64,000 nucleotides of DNA from Aedes albopictus. Lineage: Eukaryota > Arthropoda > Insecta > Diptera > Culicidae. The notes under the pieces were generated by a model that did not search any database, had not been told where the DNA came from, and saw only the letters and a program-made list of their open reading frames with translations. Of the stretch, positions 44,389-54,384 are shown piece after piece. Positions within the stretch are counted from its first letter, which is position 1; the number at the start of each line of letters is the position of its first letter. Location of the stretch: assembly GCF_035046485.1 (NCBI RefSeq), contig NC_085138.1, forward strand, positions 67,634,580 through 67,698,579, written 5' to 3'. Made by a program: the position numbers and the translations under genes.

Positions 44389-44723
44389 CACAGACAAACA
44401 GACGTAACTCTTAGAGGAAATTCATCAAAAACTTTTGCCCGGTGTCATTTTTATGAGCATACTGCCACCTGTTGGTAGAACCGCGCGCGACACTGTCGGC
44501 CATGATGGATTTCGATTTGACGTTTTGCTGACACGCACACTATTACACAAATTGCCTGTAATTTTCGTTTGCATCATTCAGCAACTTGTACACTGGCAAA
44601 CGTCAAAGCGATCTAACACTAGCGCCTCTGGTGGAACGATCGCGCAAATCAAATGAAATTTGAATTGATCGTTAAACGCATGTGCCAAGCCGTTTTGAAG
44701 AGTGTTACGTCTGTTTGTCTGTG
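44389..44723. mobile_element. 335-bp palindromic MITE
   Basis: Inverted ends CACAGACAAACAGACGTAAC, with GTATTTC on both sides (44382-44388, 44724-44730). It is nested in the GGCTGAA foldback. The 7-8-bp duplication suggests hAT. Confidence 0.82.
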
Positions 44724-45169
44724 GTATTTCTATTGGTCCTACCATCCCTAGTTCATGGTTGGCCAAACTAAGCCATTTTAAAGGAACCTACTTCAGATAC
44801 TATGTTCTGAATCGGAAAGTTTTACGACTGCTATGGATTATTGAATGCATACATTACTAAGGCAGTATTTTTCAAAAGAATAGCATATATTTCTAAGAAG
44901 GGAAAATCTCTGATGTTATTGTTTTAGCAGCCGTAATGACAACAATCTCCAAAATAACATGACTCGAAAGAATAGCTCATGTTTATAGAAGGATAAATTA
45001 ACGATATGGATATTATCAGATCTTTTTTGCGTTCGTTGGTGTGCACCATTAGCCTTTTCACTATAAGTTCAGTTCCGAAACTAGGGCCCGCGTAACCCTC
45101 AGACGCGTACGATTCGCGTTCGGACCAAGAACTTTTCATTATGAAAATTTTCTTGGCTCCCTTTGGCAT

Positions 45170-45245
45170 TGAGTATCTTCGAGCCGATGTGCCAAAGCTG
45201 AGAAGCAAGCTCTATCTTAGTTCGGGCGTTACTCCAAGAAAAGAA
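45170..45245 (+). mobile_element. Feilai-like SINE tail fragment
   Basis: GCTGAGAAGCAAGCTCT... followed by CCAAGAAAAGAAAGAAG resembles the last part of a Feilai-type body and tail. Confidence 0.5.
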
Positions 45246-45636
45246 AGAAGTGCTCTAACTGATCTATGCATTTTCGTATTTTCAGCCTTTTCAATTTTCA
45301 GCCTTTTGTAATTTCAGCCTTATGTCACACTTTCTTGATTTCAGCCTTTCGTATTCAGCCTTTTGCGCATTCAGCCTTTTGAAATTCAGCTTTATGTTAC
45401 AATCCCGCTCCGGACGATAGCAGCGACAGAACTCATCCACTGGGTATTGATTTTACAGAAATTCTTTTGGCAATATTTGAATTGCCACTGATGTTATCGG
45501 CAAAAGTTGTTTTAAAGTGATCAATTTGACCCCGGATTACGGTATTAATTTGGCCTTCGTCAAGAATATCAAGAGGTGTTTTATATTCTGGGATGGCCTG
45601 CAAAACAATGAGTCAATAAGGAGAACGTCCAACATA

Positions 45637-46234
45637 CAGTATGCGGCAGGAAAAAATGCGAAAGTGTTTTTCAACTTCAAACCTCATTTTCGTCCATTTG
45701 ACATTAAACAATCTATGTTTCAACGTTCCATGATCTATAATAGGCTAGTTTTCTGAAAAGTTAATTAAAAAATTTCCCATTTTGGTCACTAACCTTTACA
45801 GGGCGGCGCCTGAAGATGAAGACAACCAGAATTTTCAAACCGCAGAAAATCGCACAGGTCGCTAAATTTCGCATCTGATAAAACAAAAAATTTTGATTTT
45901 CTCTACAATATCATCAAATATATGTACTTATTTCATCTGCTATGTGAAACTACATGGCTCTGGATCAGTGTGGTCTGGTTGTTCATCGAATTTGAGCTAA
46001 TTTTGTTACTGTTATAGTCATTTTGTTTAATGACCATTGGGCGCGCAGTTTATTGATATCCGCTAATAAGGCCTACATTATCACATGTTAAACATCAAAT
46101 GTGTTCATTTTATTTTTCAGTGCTAGAATATAGACATTGACTGATACACTGTCATGAAAAAATAGTCATATATATCCCATATTTAGCGTGTAATAGTGCC
46201 TTGAACTTTTCGCATTTTTTCCTGCCGCACCCTG
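45637..46234. mobile_element. 598-bp TA-flanked MITE in RTE leader
   Basis: Inverted ends CAGTATGCGGCAGGAAAAAA and CAGGGTGCGGCAGGAAAAAA, with TA at 45635-45636 and 46235-46236. Copy A has the uninterrupted leader, which confirms the empty site. Confidence 0.9.
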
Positions 46235-46689
46235 TAGCTCTGGTCCTCACAAGTTCCTACCTCATGCTTCCACGGGTCAAGCGATGACAAAGACCGCCAG
46301 TTAAGAATTGTGTGCTTAGATGGAAGTGCAGCCTGGGCACTGTTGTCCTTCTGACTTCAGCTAGATTGAGGATATACGACCCGAGTGTCTGTTCACCAAG
46401 GAGGTGCGGCTCAAACAGCGTCTTTTCTGGCATCCAGCGGCTGATAAAGAAACGCTGCACTACGCCCAGCTAGAACCAAGGTGGTGCCCCATCAGCGTGG
46501 TCGTCCCAGTGTTGGTTGGGACGTTCAACAGAACTGGCACGATGGCCCTCCGGAAAGACAGGAGTGTTGACGTAGGCCCAATAGACCACCCGTAAAAATC
46601 CCCATTGCGATTAACATAGGAGATAGTACGACTCGATACAATCGGCAAAGACCCACGCGACGAAATAAGGACTACGATTGGAAACTTGG

Positions 46690-47660
46690 AACATGGAATT
46701 GCAAGTCACTAGGTTTCGCAGGATGTGACAGGATAATCTACGACGAACTACATCCCCGCAACTTCGACATCTTGGCGTTGCAGGAACTTTGTTGGACTGG
46801 ACAGAAAGTGTGGAAAAGCGGGCATCGAGCGGCTACCTTCTACCAAAGCTGTGGCACCACCAATGACCTGGGAACAGGATTTATAGTGTTGGGCAAGATG
46901 CGACAACGTATGATCGAGTGGTAGCCGATCAACGCAAGGATGTGCATGTTAAGAGTTAAGGGCCGTTTCTTCAACTACAGCATCGTCAACGCCCACTGCC
47001 CACACGAAGAGAGACCTGATGACGAGAAAGAAGAGTTCTATGCGCAGTTAGAGCTCGCCGTGTGACATGAAAATCGTTGTCGGCGACATGAACGCGCAGG
47101 TAGGAAGGGAGGAAATGTTCAGACCGGTAATCGGGCGAAACAACCTGCACGACGTATCGAATGATAACGGCCAGCGATGCGTAAACTTTGCAGCCTCCCG
47201 TGGTATGGTAGTCCGAAGCACCTTCTTCCCCCGCAAAGATATCCACAAAACTATCTGGAGATCACCCGATCATCAAACAGAAAACCAAATCGACCACGTT
47301 CTAATCGACGGTAAATTCTTCTCGGATATAACCAATGTCCGCACATACCGCAGTGCGAATATAGATTCGGATCACTACTTAGTCGCTGTATGCATGTGCT
47401 TAAAACATTCGACTGTTATCACCACGCGTCGAAGTCGCACGCCGCGGCTCAACATCGAGCAGCTGCGTTACGTAGAAGTGGCTCAAGACTACGCGCAGCA
47501 GCTAGCAATTTCCCTATCAACGGAAGAGCAGCTTGTCGCAGCTATACTTGAAGGTGGCTGGAGGGACATCCGATCCGCCATAGGTAGTACCTCGGCTACT
47601 ACCACTAGGCTTCGCGACTCCGAATCACAGAAACGACTGGTACGACGGCGAATGTGAACA
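46690..47660 (+). pseudogene. RTE endonuclease, copy C (broken)
   Basis: AP-like endonuclease: ALQELCWTG near 46,776, then GDMNAQVG near 47,080 and SDHYLVAV near 47,370. A CAG-to-TAG change near 46,922 (copy A has CAG) truncates it, and a short loss near 47,060 shifts the frame. The 47067-47657 stretch (196 codons) is the longest open part. A further frameshift near 47,620 separates it from the linker. Confidence 0.88.
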
Positions 47661-48807
47661 GTTGAAAAACGAGAAGAATGTAGCATGGGCGAGAATGCTG
47701 CAACACCGTACGAAAGCGAATGAGGCACGTTACAGACAGGCGTGGAACAGGCAGAACTCAGTCTTCCGAATGAAGAAGCGCCAGCAGGAAGAACGAGATC
47801 GCGAAACGATGGGAGAGCTGTACCGCGCTAAGGACACACGAAAATTCTACGAGAAGCTGAACCGCTCGGGCAGAGGCTTTGTGCTACAAGCCGACATGTG
47901 CCGAGATAATCACGGGAATATTCTCACGAGCGAGCGTGAGGTGGTCGAGAGGTGGCGGCAGCATTACGATGAGCACCTCAATGGCGACGTTGAAAGTACC
48001 GAAGGTGGCGTGGTAACAGATCTGCGACTATGTGCACAGGACGAAAGACATCCGGCCCCTGACCTCCAAGAGATTGAGGAGGAGGTTGGCCGATTGAAAA
48101 ACAATAAAGCCGCTGGAGCAGATCAACTACCAAGCGAGCTTTTAAAATACGGTGGAGAAGCACTGGTGAGAGCAGGCTTGACAGAAACTCCCTCGCGAGA
48201 AAATGAGGAAGCGATTTCAGCGATTTTCTGAGGAGGGTAAATTAAACTCAAAAATCACAACGCAAATCCTCAACAGCACCGAGCGCGAGCTTGCCGCGCA
48301 GCGAGGAGTTTGTTCAACACTCATAATTGCTTGTTGTGTTTCTCACGTCCACTCACACTCAAAAAGCACTCGGGAGTTACACTCTCATACATAGAAAGAC
48401 TCTCGAGGCAAAAATCGCACTCAAAAACCCGAAATAATCATCGGCTCTTCTTTCGTTCCCCTCTTCCTCGCTAAGTTTTTATTGCCTCTCTGTTTGGGGT
48501 TCGTTCGCTCCCTCGCGACGGGGCAGAAGCAAAACACCGCTCTAGAGCATGCTGCAAAACTCTTGATTTCGAGGAGGATTATCAAGCCTGGGTGAGAGCA
48601 CTACACTGGGTCATTACCAAGATTTGGGAGGAGGAAGTATTACATGAGGAGTGGATGGAAGGAATCGTGTGTTCCATCTACAAAAAGGATGACAAGTTGG
48701 ATTGTGGGAACTACCGCGCGATCACACTACTGAGCGCTGCCTACAAGATATTCTCTCAAATTTTATGCCGCCGTCTATCACCGATTGCAAGAGAGTTCGG
48801 GGGGCAA
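47620..48807 (+). pseudogene. RTE linker and RT fingers, copy C
   Basis: Reads NDWYDGECEQLKNEK, then ARYRQAWNRQNS, RKFYEKLNRSGRGF and LKNNKAAGADQLPSELLKYG up to 48,172. It resumes after the hAT MITE at 48,591 with [13 protein letters not shown] and YRAITLLSAAYKIFSQ. LKNNKAAGADQLP is the conserved RT finger motif. The text is in one frame except where insertions split it. Confidence 0.88.
48173..48590. mobile_element. 418-bp hAT MITE
   Basis: Inverted ends CAGGCTTGACA and CAGGCTTGATA; perfect 8-bp duplications GGTGAGAG at 48165-48172 and 48591-48598. It is inserted in the RT region of copy C. Confidence 0.92.
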
Positions 48808-48809
48808 TA

Positions 48810-49659
48810 GGGGATTCTGGGGTAATACGCACCACTTAAGGAAGATGCGTCCAAATGCATATAAAAAGGCAATAATTTATTGGTTTAATGCATGCATTCA
48901 TTGCATATACTTTCATTCTAAGAGAAACCAAACAAAATTTCAGCCTTAATACAGTTCAGCTCTTGAAAATAACGTTTTTTGTAAAGACTAACATTACGGC
49001 TTCGTATGTTTATGCGGGGCAGTATGCACCCTTGCTCGGGGTAAAATGCACTACAACAATGGGGCAGGATGCACTCAAACAAAGGGGCAAGACGCACCAC
49101 AACATTGAGGCAAGATGCACCGTCGAGTTTAGAAATGTTTTTACTTCTTAGACAAAATGCATGTTTTATAAGGTTTTAAGACAAACAATAGCTCAATTTT
49201 GTTTGCGATTACTTACAGAGCACTCATAGATATTATTACAGCTTGTTTTCTATAGGTGCGTTTTGCCCCAACCAATGGAGTGCATATTGCCCCAATCAAT
49301 AGCAAAAAATAAAATAGTTTAAAACATATAATTAACGTAGATTACTGTTTAAGTTATTTTTCCTATGCTTAGCATTGCCCTCAATGAACTGAATAAACAC
49401 AACAGCATTAGATGTTTGGTCGGTTTTCACCATCAAATCATTCGACAAACGATTGGGAAAATTACATCAGAATCGTGCTTTTCAATTTTATTCATCTTTC
49501 TCGCTAATTACGTAACGCAGATATGTAAAATTTTCCAGATGCTCATTTATTAAGACGTTCTATTAGACTGATAAGGTTTCAAAGCTCTAAAACCGATAAT
49601 CCCTGAAAAACAAAGGGGGTGCGTTTTGCCTCGACAGTGCATATTACCCCAGATGCCCC
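48810..49659. mobile_element. 850-bp TA-flanked element, GGGGTAATA ends
   Basis: Left GGGGATTCTGGGGTAATACG; right inverted GGGGCATCTGGGGTAATATG. TA at 48808-48809 and 49660-49661. The inner text repeats GGGGCA(A/G)GATGCAC. It resembles the element at 23643. Confidence 0.88.
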
Positions 49660-49765
49660 TATCAGGCTTGATTTATGGGTAAACGCGCTACAACGGACCA
49701 GATGTTCGCCATCCGCCAGGTGTTGCAGAAATGCCGCGAATACAACGTGCCCACACATCACTTGT

Positions 49766-50458
49766 ACGAGACGACGGTTTACGAATGAAAAATACAGTCC
49801 ATTTAGCAGGTTGTAGCCAGCTTTAAAGCTGAAATTGTATTCAGAAATTCATTATTAGTTGTTACGATTAGTTACTATAAATGCTTACATTCTGTGCTCG
49901 CTCTATTTCGGAACCTTCGTATCGTCGAATCCATCCAATTATAATTCTCACTTAACTACGGGAAAAATAGTTCTTTTAGAATTCATATATAAGCGAACAA
50001 TTTAACAAATTGTGCAGGATATCTTTTGGCGAAACAGTTACAAATAACAAATTATGTTCTCACTCACTTCGGGCAAGACTGATGGGCGATTATTTGTATG
50101 GCCGTCTATCTCAACTACATGCAGATTGCCATTTGCTGAATATGCTGTTTGAAACAACGGCAATTAAACTATTACTGAGAGTGCTAAATCAAACATTATA
50201 TACTACACACTGGTAACAGGCTTACCCTTTGGCTATTATAGATTTAGTTGATAATATAGAAATTAAAACTACTTTGTAAATCGCAAATGAAATTACGGCG
50301 GTCACCTGAACCATGCAGACGTGATTATTTTGTTTTCACTATTGATCCATCGCTGTTATCAGTATGTGCTTTTGTTCTGTCTCGTCGAAGGTATGGGAGC
50401 GTCCGGGACTCACGTATCACCTCTTTGTTCCCAGCGGTTTTTTTCGCCAGTGTTTCCA
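49766..50458. mobile_element. 693-bp insertion with 11-bp TSD, no TIRs
   Basis: Perfect duplications ACATCACTTGT at 49755-49765 and 50459-50469 mark a clean insertion in RT motif A of copy C. The ends (ACGAGACGACGG and GCCAGTGTTTCCA) are not inverted copies and there is no poly(A) or short-repeat tail. Non-TIR Mutator-like elements or a tailless retro-copy are possible. Confidence 0.75.
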
Positions 50459-51573
50459 ACATCACTTGTTCATCGATTTCAAATCGGCGAATAATACAAT
50501 CGATCGAGCTATGGCAGATTATGCACGAATACGGATTCCCGGATAAGCTGATACGATTAATCAAGGCGACGATGGATCGAGTGATGTGCGTAGTTCGAGT
50601 ATCAGGGTCACTCTCGAGTCCCTTCGAATCTCGCAGAGGGTTACGGCAAGGTGATGGTCTTTCGTGCTTGCTGTTCAACATTGCTTTGGAGGGTGTAATA
50701 AGAAGAGCGGGGATTAACACGAGTGGAACGATTTTCACGAAGTCCGTTCAGCTGCTTGGTTTTGCTGATGATATTGATATTATTGCTCGTAAATTTGAGT
50801 CGATGGCGGAAACGTACATCCGACTAAAGAATGAAGAAGCCAGGCGAATTGGATTAGTCATTAATGTGTCGAAGACAAAGTACATAATGGCAAAGGGCTC
50901 CAGGGAGGAATCACCGCGCCCGCCATCCCGAATTTATATCGACGGTGATGAAATCGAGGCGGTTGAAGAACTCGTGTACTTGGGCTCTCTGGTGACCGCC
51001 GACTACAACACCAGCAGAGAAATTCAGAGGCGCATTGTGGCAGGAAATCGTGCTTACTTTGGACTCCGCAGAACTCTACGATCGAATAAAGTTCGCCGTA
51101 ACACGAAGTTAACTATCTACAAAACGCTGATTAGACCAGTCGTTCTCTATGAGCACGAAACATGGACCCTACGTGCAGAGGACCAACGCGCCCTTGGAGT
51201 TTTCGAACGGAAGGTGTGGCGTACCATCTACGGCGGAGTGCAGATGGAAGACGGGACTTGGAGAAGGCGAATGAACCACGAGCTGCATCAGCTGCTGGGA
51301 GAACCAACCATCGTCCATACCGCGAAAATCGGGAGGCTACGGTGGGCGGGTCACGTCATCAGGATGTCGGATAGCAACTCGACTAAAATGGTTCTCGAGA
51401 GTCATCCGACCGGTACAAGAAGACGTGGAGCGCAGCGAGCTAGGTGGGTCGACCAAGTGGAGGACGATCTGCGGACCCTACGCAGAGTGCGGAACTGCAG
51501 CCATGGACCGAGGGGAATGGAGATGGCTACTATGTACAGCAGAGGCCACCCCGGCCTTAGCCTGATCAGTTAG
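50459..51573 (+). pseudogene. RTE reverse transcriptase, copy C
   Basis: The palm is largely intact: RRGLRQGDGLSCLLFN (motif B), GFADDIDI (catalytic box, intact), LVINVSKTKY (motif D). The C-terminal domain has VYLGSLVTAD, IRPVVLYEHETW and RLRWAGHVIRMSD. Motif A is preserved as DFKSANNTID in another frame. A 5-bp loss after IDRA shifts the frame there, and an 8-bp loss near 51,495 shifts it again before the C-terminus. The 428-codon frame starting at 50287 runs from the 693-bp insertion into the RT, an accidental fusion. Confidence 0.9.
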
Positions 51574-51595
51574 GTCAGTAAGTATCTTGGATATT

Positions 51596-51850
51596 TGACC
51601 GCCATCTGGGATGTTTTGGTCGACACGTTCGGACTCCGGACATCTTCTCCATACCGAATATACCCATATTGCATGCTTTGGAGCCTTAAACTCCATTAAA
51701 GAGCCGCCATCTTGATTTTGGAACCACCATCTTGGATTTTAGTCCACCATCTTGGATATTCTGGCCGCCATTTTGGGACTCCGGACATCTTCTCTATACA
51801 AAATAAACCCATATTGCATGGTTTTATTCCCTGAAGCTCCATTAAACTTG
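51596..51850 (+). repeat. Direct repeat with CATCTTGGAT phrases
   Basis: Two copies of GGGACTCCGGACATCTTCTC-type text about 150 bp apart, with CCATCTTGGATTTT phrases between them. Related phrases occur in inverse at 29,409-29,450. Confidence 0.6.
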
Positions 51851-53127
51851 TTGACTATTTTCGACTGTCGAATTTTACTCTCGGAGGATGGCTTGCCAGT
51901 CTTGACAAAAATAAAAATACTGCTATTTTATCTTGTCCGACGTTTCGGTCCGTTTGGGACCTTCTTCTGGGACTCGAATTTTACAGATTTTTCGTCCAGT
52001 GTGGTTCTGTGGAACGTGTAAATGTCGGTTCAGAGTTTTCCCTCGCCAAAACGGACGGTGTCGGTGTAAGCCTAACCGTGGAAAAGCTCTTGTTTAAGCT
52101 GAGCTGGAATCTGGTACCCGGCACTTGATCTAGCACCATTGCTTTTTGGCTCTTATTTTTTTTCTGATTTTTTCTCGTTTCACCAAATTCACGGTTTCGT
52201 TTATATCACGGTTAAATTTTTTTTTTGATCGTGATAAAACCGAAAATCCACTGTACTGCATTGTTTACCTTTTGCACCAGGTTTTGACAGTTGGTGTACT
52301 GAGCGACTGAGCCTCAGTAAAATCGAATACCGAAGCTACCAAAACAGTTCTGCTGTTCTATTTTCGTCAAAAAAGTGTTGAACAGGCAATTCAGGATTGA
52401 GTGTGTAGTACACGTACTGTCACACTTTCTTAGACTCCCTCCCCCCAAAATGTTGGACGTAATTTTTGAACGTTCCCTAGGTTCTCTTTACGCTTTTTGC
52501 GTTATTACATTGCCATTTTCAGGGCGCAGTTTGAATCCATTGTGGTACGCTTATGCATTAGGGACGATCATATTCCCCTGTGTTATCTCTGTCCATTTTT
52601 ACATCCCATTCCTTATGTCTGTCCCATTCCCTGGGGTAGATGATGAATAGGATCGTATTCATGAAGATGGAACAAATTTCCCATATGGAGTAGCGTGCCT
52701 CTAGAGCCTACCTACTGATTCCTGTTACCGGGGCTTATTCCACTTTCAGTTTTCATGACTCCTCTCTCTATATATGCTTATGACCACATCCGCATTTCAT
52801 CTGCGAGCAGAACCTATGGGAATTATATTCGAAATGCAAGTAATTTCTCATCAAACGATTGCGTGCTACCATCTTGACGATCGGTAAACTGGTGATTGGC
52901 ATCCCGAGTAATAAAATCTCATATAAAACAACATTCTCTGTCTCATTGCTTCACAAAGGCAAAGCAATACGAATCAATAATTTAGATTTACTATCTTTCA
53001 AGTGGAAGATAAATGAACGCCAACAAGCGTTGATAGCACAATTGGCCGAATTTCAGTTAGATTCACTTTCCTCGGGTTATTTTCTATTACCACTGGTGGT
53101 GGTGGGCTCCGGACGCTGAAGAGAGTT
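51851..53127. other. No gene recognised
   Basis: Contains CTTGTCCGACGTTTCGGTCC (about 51,935) and ends of what may be a TA-type MITE (CAGTGGATTTTCGGTTTTAT, minus, near 52,253). Nothing coding is supported. Confidence 0.35.
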
Positions 53128-53992
53128 GTGTTCATAAATATTAACAACGCTCAGATGGAGCCACTCCCGGCTGATCCCCCGGAAACCGTCCATTCCGAAC
53201 TACACGTTCATTCCAACGTTGGCCAAGTGGAAATAATTTATCAGCGACGGGCGCGTGCAAACTCGAATCAGAACAATTTCGTTACCGGTGGTGAGCCGGG
53301 AATCGTTTGCTACTCGGTACATTCGCCACCGTGCAGTGCCGGCGCCCGGTTCGATCAGGGCCGAATCCGGAATTTATCGTTGATGGGATTTCGCCGCCGC
53401 TTGCGAGATTCCCATAACAACTCTGTCTGCAGTGGAAGAAGAAAAAATCTCCGATGCGGATAAAATGGCAATAACAATCGAAGAAAATTGCGATATTTCA
53501 CCAATCAATTGAGAACCAAGAACAACTGCGAGACATACAAGCGAGGTCGGCTTCCGATGTGAACGATTTACGAAAACTATATGTTGAACGTTGAACTTGA
53601 AGTACCCTGATATTGTATTTTCCGAACATATCATAAAACGCCACCCGGACAGCTATTGCACCATTGAATGTGCCATCACTTGTAAGAATAAACCTGTTAC
53701 ATTCCGCGTAGGTAGCAAAATCTTGAAGATTTTTAGCGAACTCCGCTCCAAATGTTCAAACCCGTATGAATCCCACTGTGCGCGCTGGTCGCGGACTCCA
53801 GCGGGAAACGTTTGTGCTCCCGGGATGATTGAACAGTATGTACCAACCTACCATAGACGTACAATATTGGACGAGGATGAAAAATTCATATTATTTGATT
53901 TGATTGATCCGGGCAAACATTTGCGTCGAAGTCATCTAAAGCGGGACGGCTGCCAATCGGTATCGGGGCGCTTTGCTAAGCACTATAGGTAA
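53128..53992 (+). pseudogene. Coding-like stretch, family unknown
   Basis: Two open parts, 53128-53463 and 53591-53992. Between them other frames read protein-like text (VEEEKISDADKMAITIEEN, then ENQEQLRDIQARSASDVND, coiled-coil-like), so frameshifts may link one decayed gene. The second part has six cysteines (YCTIECAITCKN, KCSNPYESHC, NVCAPG) and an acidic DEDEKFILFDL segment. No repeat features surround it. I do not recognise the family. Alternatives are an intact gene whose introns I cannot place, or chance. Confidence 0.35.
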
Positions 53993-53999
53993 ATGGGAC

Positions 54000-54384
54000 A
54001 CGGGATGTGTACGTACACCGCCGATGGAAACATAGGTAGGCTAATTGGGTGGATCAACATTGGATTGCTTTTAGATGGCGATGCAGGCATAATAAATTTA
54101 TATTTTTTTTAAATATTGGGTGGAATAATTTCATAGATGTAAACAATATGAGCATTGAGGATGAATAACTCGCAACCATTGTCTAAATAAAGAGCATTCA
54201 ACATACCTATGCATATTTCCGTAGCCAGGAATTTCCTGAATAAAACAAATATCCAACCGTTGAAGCAAACGGACACTGAAGCTATTCAAAATTTAGGATA
54301 ATCCTGCAAAGCAGGTAATACATTCATACATCCGACTTTGGCCACTTTCAGAATATTGGTTTAACTGTAGAGGGCAGCCGCAGT
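54000..54384. other. No feature recognised
   Basis: AT-rich. Nothing supported. Confidence 0.3.

Larger units (their letters stand above)
43672..45406. mobile_element. hAT-like foldback with AAAAGGCTGAA arrays
   Basis: 1,735 bp. Ends GGGTTACGTTCAAAAGGCTG and, inverted, GGGATTGTAACATAAAGCTG; 8-bp duplications GCTCCGGA at 43664-43671 and 45407-45414. Arms carry about eight (A)AAGGCTGAA motifs each, in inverted orientation (43,682-43,790 and 45,283-45,395). It is inserted in the 5' leader of the retroelement to its left. No transposase. Confidence 0.82.
45583..51595 (+). mobile_element. RTE-clade retrotransposon copy C, near full length
   Basis: The most complete copy, from the 5' leader (shared with copy A up to about 45,583) to the 3' end near 51,590. 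Four later elements interrupt it (45637, 48173, 48810, 49766). Without them it is about 3.4 kb, a normal RTE length. The order is leader, endonuclease, linker, RT and C-terminal domain. Stops and frameshifts make it inactive. Confidence 0.9.

Noticed and set aside
53591..53992. Integrated viral sequence
   Set aside because: Mosquito genomes often carry these, but no motif of a viral family could be recognised here.
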